Positions 45,885-54,106 of a DNA stretch of 64,000 nucleotides are shown here, piece after piece. Numbering within the stretch: the first letter of the stretch is position 1; the number at the start of each line of letters is the position of its first letter. The position numbers were made by a program, and so were the translations under genes. Origin of the DNA: Winogradskyella schleiferi (GTDB lineage Bacteria; Bacteroidota; Bacteroidia; Flavobacteriales; Flavobacteriaceae). The notes beneath the pieces are model-generated. The model saw only the letters and a program-made list of their open reading frames with translations. It searched no databases and was not told the DNA's origin. The stretch is taken from NCBI RefSeq assembly GCF_013394655.1, contig NZ_CP053351.1, positions 2,944,501 through 3,008,500 on the forward strand, read 5' to 3'.

Positions 45885-46907
45885 CTAGACGATATTGTAT
45901 TCTGAATTTAATTTCTGAATCTGTTCCGGTCGACCCAAAACAATAATCTTAGACCCAGGAATTAATTTTGTATCCGCTTCAGGATTCACAATGTATTCAC
46001 CTTTATCATCCTTAAAACCAATCACAGTACAACCTGTTTTTTTTCTTAAATCCAAGTCTCTTATAGTTCTTTCTTCGGAAGCGTTATACAATTGTTCAAC
46101 TTTTACTTCTTCAATATTAATGTTGCGTTGACCTACAATTCCTAAATTATCTATAAACTCTACCAAATCTGGAATTACAACTAAAGATGCCATATGGTCG
46201 CCACCAATTCTATCTGGAAGAATAACATTGTTGGCGCCTGCTAATTTCAACTTATCATACGACGTTTCCTCGGACGCTCGACTGATTATGGATAACTTAG
46301 GATTAATCTGTCTTGCGGATAACACAATAAACAAATTATTGGCATCGCTTGGCAAAGCGCAAATCAGCGTACTTGCCCTATCTATTCCTGCAAACAATAA
46401 GATTTCGTCTTCGCTGGCGTTACCAAAAACAAAGGAAACATCATCATCTTGAAATTTTTCAATAACCTCCTTATTGCGCTCAATGATAATAAAGGGCTTT
46501 TCGTAGGCCAATAATTTTTTTGCAGCTTGCTTACCGTTTCGTCCATAGCCACATATAATAATGTGGTTCGTCATGGCTTCTATTTTCTTTTGCATCTTAC
46601 GTTGTTTTATGTCCTCAATATTATTTCTGCTTAAAATGAATTCTGTAATAATGGATATGGCATAGCCTACGATAACGACACTTGTTAAAATCAGAAAGAT
46701 GGTAAAAATTTTGGATTGTGTATCCAATGGATTTACTTCTGCAAAACCAACTGTAGTAATGGTAATAACCGTCATGTAGATGGCATCGAGCCATTCGTAA
46801 CCAGAAATAAACCTATAGCCTAAAAAACCAATTGCCAACAACAAAACCAGCATCAATATGGCGGTGTATATCTTTGATCTATAAAGTCTTAAAAGTGGAT
46901 TATCCAT
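45885..46907 (-). CDS. Ion channel with RCK/TrkA domains
   Basis: 340 aa. Two membrane spans flank a pore loop (about 14-33 and 66-90), then a TrkA-N Rossmann domain (HIIICGYGRNGKQAAKKLL, about 114 on) and a TrkA-C domain (about 250-340). The architecture is that of RCK-gated K+ channels. The selectivity filter reads TTVGFAEV at 51-58, with Ala in place of the second filter Gly of TVGYG/TVGFG. This may change selectivity or gating. It is 15 bp downstream of the PspC gene, in the same direction. Confidence 0.9.
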   Translation of the reverse strand: MDNPLLRLYRSKIYTAILMLVLLLAIGFLGYRFISGYEWLDAIYMTVITITTVGFAEVNPLDTQSKIFTIFLILTSVVIVGYAISIITEFILSRNNIEDIKQRKMQKKIEAMTNHIIICGYGRNGKQAAKKLLAYEKPFIIIERNKEVIEKFQDDDVSFVFGNASEDEILLFAGIDRASTLICALPSDANNLFIVLSARQINPKLSIISRASEETSYDKLKLAGANNVILPDRIGGDHMASLVVIPDLVEFIDNLGIVGQRNINIEEVKVEQLYNASEERTIRDLDLRKKTGCTVIGFKDDKGEYIVNPEADTKLIPGSKIIVLGRPEQIQKLNSEYNIV

Positions 46908-46922
46908 GCAATACCAGTGTAA

Positions 46923-47150
46923 TTATAAATCGAAAACCGAAGAGCGTTTAGTATAAATAATATCTTTAATTCGCATCCAAAACGCCAAGAATAAATATAA
47001 TGCAAATCCAAAACCCACAGTGACGAAAGTAAGGTACATAAATGAGGTTCTCACAATTTTAGCCCTTATACCCAAACGGTCGGCAATACGTTGACAAACG
47101 TAATAGCCCCGTTTTTGAAAATATAATAATAGCGTATAGAACCAGTTCAT
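46923..47150 (-). CDS. PspC-domain family membrane protein
   Basis: 75 aa. A short PspC-type protein: YYVCQRIADRLGIRAKIVRTSFMYLTFVTVGFGFALYLFLAFWMR has the usual reentrant helix and span followed by a basic stop. PspC domains take part in envelope stress responses; small stand-alone members are common in Bacteroidetes. It lies between DUF2851 and the channel gene with gaps of 17 and 15 bp, so the three probably form one unit. Confidence 0.85.
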   Translation of the reverse strand: MNWFYTLLLYFQKRGYYVCQRIADRLGIRAKIVRTSFMYLTFVTVGFGFALYLFLAFWMRIKDIIYTKRSSVFDL

Positions 47151-47167
47151 GCTGCAATTTAATAATA

Positions 47168-48439
47168 TTACTTAACAATCAAACTATTTCCAACAGCACA
47201 TTGCAGGCATTTATTTTTATCACAGTAGTACTGCTTTAATTGCAATAAGGCCTGTGAATTTAAGGCGTTTTTTTCTATTGGTTTTAAGTCTAGAAATTTT
47301 GAGACGATACTATTGTTTTCAATTTTAAGTTCTTTGATTAGCTGAAACACCGCATCTTCAACCGATTTCCCTTGTGCTTTTGTGTAACTGAATTTTAAAG
47401 GGATTAAGGTGTTGATGATGAGTAAATCGATGAATGATTTGGTCAAGGCTTTTTTAGTTACTTTCGAACTTTTAGCAAAGGTGTAATGCGTTCTCCAAAA
47501 ACCGGTAACTCCCAAATTGAAGAATTTATAAAACTCGTCTCGCGTGTTGAATTGTATCACTTTTGAAAATAAATTCTGCTCTAAACTGTATAAATTTGCA
47601 AATTGCGACAAACGAATGGTCGGGAAATTTGGTGGTCGTAATCTAAAAAATTGTAAAGGCAAAACGCTATGACTATCCAAATTGAATTTCTGTTTTAAAA
47701 ACCCGTAGCGATGTTTCATATTAGTATAATACGCCTCTTCAATATGCTCCTCTGAAAGTAATCCTGATTGTCCAAAAAACAACGCTTCCAGATCTAAAAC
47801 ATTGTTTTGAAGCTTTCGTATAACTGAAAAATCGATTGAATTTGCCAAACTGAGAAACGCTTCTCCATTGACTTTGAGACCGAAGTTCTTTAATAGCATC
47901 TTAAACAAAACCGCCTCCCAATCGTTATTGGAATCCTCGAGTAATTGCTGAATGGTTTCAGATTTTAGCTCTAAGCGTTCGATGTACAAGCGTTCTAACC
48001 AATTATTAAGTAGAAAATCATCAACTTCAGAGAAACTCGTTTCACAATTGATCCACGTTTTTGATTGTATGAGTTTTTGATAGTTATGGATTAAGTTCTT
48101 ATCGACATAGTGTTTCAATTCCAAGGTTGGAATTTCAGAATTATCTTGTCTAAATATTTCGGTATCGTGCTCCCAAACTACATGCAAAATCACATTATCG
48201 TAAGCTTTATCCGTTTCGTGATGATGAACGTACCAATCCGAAGATTTGATATGAATCTCCACATTGCCAGCCCAAAGCTGTTCTCCAATACTGAGTTGTG
48301 CATTAAAAAAATCTGGACCAGCATTATGGTTGTGCTGCCCTAAATTCGATATTACTATAATGTCTCCCTTTGTTGTCTTTAAGTTGGACGCATCAAAGGC
48401 TTTATGTTTCCAGATATAGTGAAGGAAATCTTCTTGCAT
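47168..48439 (-). CDS. DUF2851 protein
   Basis: 423 aa. The N-terminus (MQEDFLHYIWKHKAFD) and the segment GQHNHNAGPDFFNAQLSIGEQLWAGNVEIH define DUF2851, whose conserved Asp, Glu and His residues recall nuclease folds, though no activity is established as far as I know. The chain ends with a Cys cluster (CDKNKCLQC), possibly metal-binding. No signal peptide. First gene of the DUF2851-PspC-channel unit. Confidence 0.88.
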   Translation of the reverse strand: MQEDFLHYIWKHKAFDASNLKTTKGDIIVISNLGQHNHNAGPDFFNAQLSIGEQLWAGNVEIHIKSSDWYVHHHETDKAYDNVILHVVWEHDTEIFRQDNSEIPTLELKHYVDKNLIHNYQKLIQSKTWINCETSFSEVDDFLLNNWLERLYIERLELKSETIQQLLEDSNNDWEAVLFKMLLKNFGLKVNGEAFLSLANSIDFSVIRKLQNNVLDLEALFFGQSGLLSEEHIEEAYYTNMKHRYGFLKQKFNLDSHSVLPLQFFRLRPPNFPTIRLSQFANLYSLEQNLFSKVIQFNTRDEFYKFFNLGVTGFWRTHYTFAKSSKVTKKALTKSFIDLLIINTLIPLKFSYTKAQGKSVEDAVFQLIKELKIENNSIVSKFLDLKPIEKNALNSQALLQLKQYYCDKNKCLQCAVGNSLIVK

Positions 48440-48576
48440 GTACTAAAATAGACATTTGTTGCGAAAGAAAAAAAGCTTTTATATCCTTAGAATTCGAAAA
48501 TGATAATTTTCTTATTAATCACTTCTATACTTATGCTGTGAGAAGGTTTAAATTGTCAAGGTTTAGATTAAACCAT

Positions 48577-48606
48577 AAAACCAGAGCCACTAAGTGCTCT
48601 GGTTTT
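48577..48606 (-). terminator. Terminator of the DUF892 gene
   Basis: Eleven-bp stem (AAAACCAGAGC / GCTCTGGTTTT) with an 8-nt loop, 47 bp after the DUF892 stop on the minus strand. Confidence 0.85.
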
Positions 48607-48653
48607 AAATTTAGATAAGTTATATCTTTTAAAATTGAAACAATATAGCCTAT

Positions 48654-49136
48654 TTACTTCGCTTTTTCATTTAATCTGTTTTCTGCCAATTTATCTAATT
48701 TATTATCAGCATTGTATTCCTCATCTAATGTTTTCTGCAATTTAGAGGCAATATCATTATGCCCTAATTCCTTGGCATATCTTACCGCAGTTCCATATCC
48801 AGAAATTTCGTAGTGTTCTACACGTTGTGCTTCGGCAATAAGTCCAGCATCCATAACATCATTGTTATCAGCTTCATCCATAAAACCTTCGGCCTCCTTA
48901 ATTAAGCCTTCCATTGCTTTACACGTTTCACCTGTTGGCTTAATATCCAATTCACTACAGATATCCTCTAAGCGTTGCTTTTGATCCTTTGTTTCTTTTA
49001 AATGATCCTCAAACGCATCTTTCAATTTAGAATTTGACGCTTTCTGCGCCATTTTTGGTAAGGCATCCACCAATTGAGATTCTGCACTATGCAAATCTTT
49101 TAGTTGATGCTCAAATAATCCTTTTAAATCTTTCAT
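48654..49136 (-). CDS. Ferritin-like DUF892 (YciF-type) stress protein
   Basis: 160 aa, all-helical. Carries the family pattern of a four-helix ferritin-like bundle: LFEHQLKDLHSAESQLVDALPKM, FEDHLKETKDQKQRLEDI, IAEAQRVEHYEISGYGTAVRYAKELG and LQKTLDEEYNADNKLDKLAENRLN, with the expected Glu and His metal ligands. YciF proteins are tied to stress and stationary phase. It is divergent from the small gene at 49370 with 233 bp between, an AT-rich gap in which I see no clear element. Confidence 0.9.
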   Translation of the reverse strand: MKDLKGLFEHQLKDLHSAESQLVDALPKMAQKASNSKLKDAFEDHLKETKDQKQRLEDICSELDIKPTGETCKAMEGLIKEAEGFMDEADNNDVMDAGLIAEAQRVEHYEISGYGTAVRYAKELGHNDIASKLQKTLDEEYNADNKLDKLAENRLNEKAK

Positions 49137-49369
49137 AATATATCTGTTTTTTAATTTATTAATTCAGACTAAAATTAGAATAGAACTTAGTGTTCCATTA
49201 CCTCAGTTCAATGATTTTTTGACGCATAAAAATTATCGAATTGCAAAGTTTAATATCAGACAATTAAACATTAGTTTAATAATTAAATGAGACAATGTTG
49301 CATTTAAATAAGTACATCATTACCATCATTATATTTTATCTTACGACTACAAATTAAACTTAAGGTATT

Positions 49370-49765
49370 ATGAAAATTTTAAAAAATATTATTGGCCTTT
49401 CAATTTTAGCGACCAGTGCCTCGCTTTTATACACAGCTTATAAAAAACCAACTCCAAAAAAAAGCTATACTTCTAATAATGACACAGCAGACAACAATGA
49501 CAAGCGCTCAAATACAAAACGCAATACCTCTAGCGATATTCGTGATTTTGATGCCAGAACCCAAAAAATGATGAAGGAATTGGAAATGACCGAAGCACAA
49601 CAAAGAAAATTTGAAGCGAGCATAAAAGCAGTTCGTGATGATTTGAATAATGGTAATTCCCAAATGACAGCAGAAGATATCAGAAAAGAAGAAGGTAAAC
49701 ATCTTAATGCCATACTCAATGAAGTACAATACGGAATGTATAGAGATTGGGCGCAACAGAATTAA
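49370..49765 (+). CDS. Hypothetical protein with N-terminal anchor
   Basis: 131 aa, not recognised. An N-terminal hydrophobic segment (about 5-23) could be a membrane anchor or signal peptide, followed by a low-complexity Asn/Asp/Lys/Thr-rich linker (about 30-55) and a C-terminal helical region of about 70 residues (TQKMMKELEMTEAQQRKFEASIKAVRDDL...). The helical part resembles small periplasmic sensor or chaperone-like helices, but no family can be assigned. Codon use fits a real gene. It lies in a stress-related neighbourhood next to DUF892. Confidence 0.75.
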   Translation: MKILKNIIGLSILATSASLLYTAYKKPTPKKSYTSNNDTADNNDKRSNTKRNTSSDIRDFDARTQKMMKELEMTEAQQRKFEASIKAVRDDLNNGNSQMTAEDIRKEEGKHLNAILNEVQYGMYRDWAQQN

Positions 49766-49829
49766 ACAGTTCAACTATATATAGAATTAATCTAAATTCT
49801 CGTTGCATTTATTTATTTTCGATGCAATT

Positions 49830-50420
49830 CTATTGTGCTGTAACTGTATAATGAATAGGTTTAAATGTACCACCATTGCTATCTTCTGCCGAACATGCCG
49901 TTAAGCAGACTAACAAATCCATTTGAGCTTGAAATTGCACATAGTCTCCAGCGATTGAATATGGTGGCAACACAGAAATTTTTCCTTCGGAATTAAACTG
50001 AACGTTCATAAAAATATTAAATGCGGTCGGAATATCGTCAATAGCGATGCCAAACGGCTCTAAATTTTTTGAAAGATTGTTCAGGCAGCTAGGATGTTCT
50101 TCCTTACAATTGTACATAATCTCAAAAGTTTCCTTGCTACATGGTGCCAGCAAAAAATCATTGCGTCCATTGGTATCTTCAATAATTTCTGCCATTTTTT
50201 GTGAGCGGTTGCTCCACAGAAAATTTCCTGTTGATAGTAATATGGATTCTTCAAAATCCATAGTTTTACCTGAGGATAATTTCTCTTTGTAATCATTGGC
50301 ATTAAACAATACCATATCGCTAACTTGTTGTCCCATTGGATCAATAACCGTTAGCACTTCGCCTTTTTTAAGCTTAAAGGCTTTTCCTGTTTGCTTTTCT
50401 ATTTTATTTACGGTTTTCAT
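49830..50420 (-). CDS. DUF1989 (urea-carboxylase-associated) family protein
   Basis: About 196 aa. The family pattern is clear: GKAFKLKKGEVLTVIDPMGQQVSDMVLFNANDY, then LSTGNFLWSNRSQKM and the C-terminal GDYVQFQAQMDLLVCLTACSAEDSNGG. DUF1989 includes the CgdA/CgdB subunits of carboxyguanidine deiminase. Cysteines in APCSKETFEIMYNC and CLTAC could bind metal. I place the start at 50420 because this ATG overlaps the stop of the upstream gene as ATGA, a translational coupling; an ATG at 50426 is also in frame. It is co-transcribed with the YqcI/YcgG gene. Substrate unknown. Confidence 0.88.
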   Translation of the reverse strand: MKTVNKIEKQTGKAFKLKKGEVLTVIDPMGQQVSDMVLFNANDYKEKLSSGKTMDFEESILLSTGNFLWSNRSQKMAEIIEDTNGRNDFLLAPCSKETFEIMYNCKEEHPSCLNNLSKNLEPFGIAIDDIPTAFNIFMNVQFNSEGKISVLPPYSIAGDYVQFQAQMDLLVCLTACSAEDSNGGTFKPIHYTVTAQ

Positions 50421-51106
50421 GCCCATTGGGATTTAGATTGAAACGGACATTTCCAGTCGTTACCCACTGCTCTTCCACTATATTGCTTGGCTTCAGAATC
50501 TTTTCCAAAATCTTTTAGCACCGGATTTATGGTACCTTGCAATTTTTTGTCTCGCTTTCGTATTCGTTTTTTTACTTTTTTATAGGTTCCCATGTCACGC
50601 AACCGTTCAAACTGCCAGTGTAAATTAAATACAATTGCAGTGTATGGTGTTTGTCTTGCTTTGCGAGAACTGTTGGGATGCAGCCCAACTATATAAAATG
50701 CTTTTCCGTTGAGGCTAAAACTAAAATTAGTATCCTCAGGATTTTCACTTACAGATGTGTCCCATTCCGAATCGTCTAAATAATGTAACTTTTGAAGGGT
50801 TTTCCATAAGGCTTTTTCAAAATCGATTTCAGTTTCAAAATGGTTATTCGGAAAAACAGCGATGAACGATTCAAAGGTGTTAGAATCAAAGTTGTATTGG
50901 TTAATATATGTTCTCAAATCATCCATTAAAGCGCTTAACGACGTCTCTTTGCCTATATCTTCATATATCTTTAAATGATAGTTTTCTTGTGAAAAAACGG
51001 TTTTTGCCATAATGCAAGGATGCTTTTGCTTCAAGATGAATGCTTTATATTCAGATTCTAGTTCCTTTTGAAAATCTTCGGTTATAATAGTGTCTAATGG
51101 CATCAT
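50417..51106 (-). CDS. YqcI/YcgG family protein, possible haem-dependent guanidino N-hydroxylase
   Basis: 229 aa. The family signature is present: GLHPNSSRKARQTP at 141-154, FNLHWQFERLR (160-170), IRKRDKKLQGTINP (182-195) and GKDSEAKQYSGR (201-212), with WKCPF near the end. Characterised relatives (such as GntA of guanitoxin biosynthesis) are haem-dependent N-hydroxylases of guanidino groups. It overlaps the downstream DUF1989 gene by ATGA. The activity here is inferred from family and partner. The nearest other biosynthetic genes are absent, so the product may be a small modified arginine or guanidine, or the pair may detoxify. Confidence 0.85.
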   Translation of the reverse strand: MMPLDTIITEDFQKELESEYKAFILKQKHPCIMAKTVFSQENYHLKIYEDIGKETSLSALMDDLRTYINQYNFDSNTFESFIAVFPNNHFETEIDFEKALWKTLQKLHYLDDSEWDTSVSENPEDTNFSFSLNGKAFYIVGLHPNSSRKARQTPYTAIVFNLHWQFERLRDMGTYKKVKKRIRKRDKKLQGTINPVLKDFGKDSEAKQYSGRAVGNDWKCPFQSKSQWA

Positions 51107-51338
51107 ATTAAATTCTAACTTTTAATTGATATAATCTTCTAAAAATTGAAGCGCTTCAATCCATACTTCAAAATTATAAGGACTAATTAAAATTTTCTTA
51201 CTCCATTAAATTAATGATTGACGCATTTAATTTCATGAATTATATCATTTAGATTGTTTGCCTAAATCAGTTATCATTTCGAGCATAAGAATTAACAATA
51301 TAATTGCCTTTCAACTAAATTTCCTAAAAACAAGAATC

Positions 51339-51851
51339 ATGACTATTGAAGACGCTATTTGGTTAATCCTTTCCGTTTTAGGAATATTTTCAATAATTAT
51401 TGTGATCACAAGAATATTTGGGCTTAGAACCTTTGCAAAAATGTCGAGTTTCGATTTTGCATCGACCATTGCCGTGGGTTCGGTATTGGCCTCCATTATT
51501 TTGAACAATGATTATTCCTTGATGAAAGGCGCCATAGCCTTGGCAACTATTATTGCTTTTCAAACGTTCTTCTCTTTTTTGGTGAGAAAGAATGACACTA
51601 TAAAAAACCTATTTACCAATAAGCCACAACTGATTATGTATAACGGAAAAATATTATACAAAAAATTAAAACGCTGCAATGTTGGAGAAGATGATTTAAT
51701 CGCCAAATTAAGAGAAGCCAATGTCCATAATTTCAATGACGTAAGAGCGGTAATTTTTGAAAGCACTGGTGATATTTCCGTTATTCACAATAGTGAGGAT
51801 TTGAATATGGCAAAAGAAATGTTAACTGATGTAGATACTAGCGATGTTTAA
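51339..51851 (+). CDS. DUF421 (YetF-type) membrane protein
   Basis: 171 aa from the ATG at 51339; the frame is open from a TTG at 51258, but MTIEDAIWLILSVLGIF is the natural family start. Three N-terminal membrane spans (about 5-80), with the hallmark RIFGLRTFAKMSSFDFASTIAVGSVLAS, then a cytoplasmic YetF domain (QLIMYNGKILYKKLKRCNVGEDDLIAKLREANV). The family is widespread and poorly understood; some members are linked to spore or stress physiology. It overlaps the next gene by 8 bp. Confidence 0.88.
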   Translation: MTIEDAIWLILSVLGIFSIIIVITRIFGLRTFAKMSSFDFASTIAVGSVLASIILNNDYSLMKGAIALATIIAFQTFFSFLVRKNDTIKNLFTNKPQLIMYNGKILYKKLKRCNVGEDDLIAKLREANVHNFNDVRAVIFESTGDISVIHNSEDLNMAKEMLTDVDTSDV

Positions 51852-52410
51852 TTTTCTGAAAAGCAATAAAAACGCCATTTACGGAGGTCTCATTGCCACC
51901 TTATTTACAGGAGCAGGTATTTTTCTCTTGGGCAATGTAACAGGTTACGAAGCCAAACACTTATTAAAGGTTTCACTTAATGGGTTAAACATGCTTTGCA
52001 ATACTATTGTATTGGCTTCCGCAACTATTCTGGCACTATTGTTAACCTTATTGAGTGTTAGTTATGGCTCGCAAGATACGCTGCGAAAAAAGCATTATAA
52101 ACAAGTGCTGAGTATTGCAAAATTCGATGTAATCTTATTCATTTCAGCATTGATTTTATTTCAGTTTTTTAATATTCCAATTATTGAATCTGAAGAAGTA
52201 CCAACCAATTGGTACAAAATTATTTATTGGGCCACCCTTGGTTCCACCTCTATTATCAGCGGTATGATGATTACCGTAATCTTAATGCTATACAATGCCG
52301 TTACCAATCTCATTGCTATTATCGGATTAGGCGAAGACCATCCTTTGATTTCCAAAGATGAAGTTGATGGAAAAATTGATGAAGAAAAAGAGAAATTGAA
52401 AGATGAATGA
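51844..52410 (+). CDS. Hypothetical four-span membrane protein
   Basis: 188 aa, not recognised as a named family. Four hydrophobic spans (about 11-31, 50-72, 90-108 and 128-152), and a charged C-terminal tail ending KEKLKDE. It overlaps the DUF421 stop by 8 bp, so translation is probably coupled and the two may interact in the inner membrane. The conserved-looking loop LSVSYGSQDTLRKKHYKQV lies between spans 2 and 3. Function unknown. Confidence 0.8.
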   Translation: MFNFLKSNKNAIYGGLIATLFTGAGIFLLGNVTGYEAKHLLKVSLNGLNMLCNTIVLASATILALLLTLLSVSYGSQDTLRKKHYKQVLSIAKFDVILFISALILFQFFNIPIIESEEVPTNWYKIIYWATLGSTSIISGMMITVILMLYNAVTNLIAIIGLGEDHPLISKDEVDGKIDEEKEKLKDE

Positions 52411-52437
52411 GTCGAGGAAAAAACAACAATTAATCCA

Positions 52438-53847
52438 ATGAAAACAGGCCTAGTATGGTTTAAAAATGATTTAAGACTGCACGATAACGAAGCCCTTTGT
52501 GCTGCAATTGCAACATGCGATGAACTTGTTTTATGCTATAGTGTTGAACCCTATTTGTTTGAAACGTTGCCTCTAAATTTTAGAAAAGCAAATGCCAATC
52601 GGTTTAAGTTTTTAGAACAATCCATTACCAATCTTCAAAAAAACCTCGAAGCTATTGATGGGCATCTCATTATTGGCCATAAAGGCGCTGCTATGGATAT
52701 TCCGAAGCTTGTTAAAACATTCAATATTTCAACGATTTATGCCGAACAGGAATATGTAAAGGAAGAATTGGATCTCATTCGAAATTTGAAAAATGTCCTG
52801 CCAGAAATCAACTTTCAATTATATTGGGGAAAAACGCTATATCATAAGGATGATATTCCGTTTTCAATAGCGGATCTTCCTTTAACTAGCAAAGCTTATC
52901 GCATTCCGACTTCTAAAGAAAGCACACCAAGACCAACCTTTAAGGCACCAGAAAAAATCAACGCGCATCCAGATGCATCATCTAATAACTTTCCAGATTA
53001 TAAAATATTCGGATTCACAAAAGAAGCGTATGGAACTGCCAAACCTTATGTGGAAGGTGGCGAAGACAAGGCTTTGGAACGTTTAAGATACTACACTTTT
53101 GAGTCTGAATTATTAACTGGCTATCGTTGGTCTCGCAATCAATCTATAGGAATGGATTACAGTTCTAAATTCTCTCCATACTTGGCATTAGGCTGTATAT
53201 CTGCACGCTTAATCTATGAAGCGGTCGAAGATTATGAAGAGAAAATATAGAAAAACCAAAGTACGTGGTGGCTGGTTTTTGAATTAGTTTGGCGTGATTA
53301 TTTTACCTTCAAAGGCATGCGTATGGGCAATGCTATATTCTTCACCAAAGGTTATAAAAATAAAACCGTTGATTTTGAAAATGACACCGAAAAATTTGAA
53401 CGTTGGCAGAGCGGTAAAACCGGAATTCCCTTTATCGATGCTCATATGCGCCAACTTAACCAAACTGGTTATATGAGTAATCGTGGTCGAGTGAATTGCG
53501 CTAGTTATTTTGTGAGGGATTTAAATATTGACTGGACTTAGGGAGCCGCATATTTTGAAAGTAGATTAATAGATTACGACGTTAGCTCCAATTGGATGAA
53601 CTGGCACATGCAGGCTTTTGAAATTTACTATACCAATCCCGTACACCAAAGTTTAAAGTACAAAGCCAATGATTTTATAGCCAAATGGATTACCGAATTA
53701 AAGCGCGTTGAAGACAATAGAATTCATGCGCCTTGGTTGTTTCCTGAGCTATTGGCTGAGACCAATTATCCAGAGCCTATCGAAGTTTACAAAAAATGGA
53801 ATCGATCCATCAATAGAATTAAAGATTCTCTTTCGTCAAAAAATTAA
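52438..53847 (+). pseudogene. Cryptochrome-DASH/photolyase broken by two in-frame TAG codons
   Basis: One 470-codon frame covers a complete photolyase-fold protein, with TAG stops at 53248-53250 and 53539-53541. The N-terminal alpha/beta domain begins MKTGLVWFKNDLRLHDNEAL; the FAD domain shows ELLTGYRWSRNQSIGMDYSSKFSPYLALGCIS, then after the first stop WWLVFELVWRDYFTF, GIPFIDAHMRQLNQTGYMSNRGR, and after the second GAAYFESRLIDYDVSSNWMNW. No frameshift is present. Both stops fall in conserved regions, where one substitution from Glu and Leu codons would explain them. Likely a recent pseudogene; sequencing error or read-through are alternatives. Confidence 0.85.
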
Positions 53848-54104
53848 TCTTCATTTTGCGTATAAACGATATAAAGCATTATACTATTAAAAATGAAAGA
53901 TATACCATTTGTGATGATGATGGGCCAATCATTTTTTAAGATGCCGTAAACCGTCCAAAGACCAACGCCCAAACATAAAATCACGAACATATAAGGACTT
54001 ACATCCTTAACTTTTTTAGTTGTTATCGCTTTATATATTTGAGGTAATACTGCTATGGTTGTAAAGACTCCAGCTGCAATTCCTATGATTCCTTCGAGAT
54101 CCAT
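53844..54104 (-). CDS. SemiSWEET sugar transporter
   Basis: 86 aa with three membrane spans, the single-bundle size of SemiSWEETs. The family signature is visible: IGIAAGVFTTIAVLPQIYKAITTKKVKDVSPYMFV (PQ-type motif in span 1) and LWTVYGILKNDWPIIITNGISFIFNSIML in spans 2-3 with the conserved Trp and Asn of the pocket. Works as a dimer to move sugars down a gradient. Its stop overlaps the end of the convergent photolyase frame by 4 bp, and it starts 2 bp after the antiporter stop, so the two are probably one unit. Confidence 0.92.
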   Translation of the reverse strand: MDLEGIIGIAAGVFTTIAVLPQIYKAITTKKVKDVSPYMFVILCLGVGLWTVYGILKNDWPIIITNGISFIFNSIMLYIVYTQNED

Positions 54105-54106
54105 AA

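Noticed and set aside
53248..53541. TAG codons as pyrrolysine insertion sites in the photolyase
   Set aside because: No pyl genes or suppressor tRNA are in the window and photolyases are not known to use pyrrolysine; nonsense mutation is simpler.
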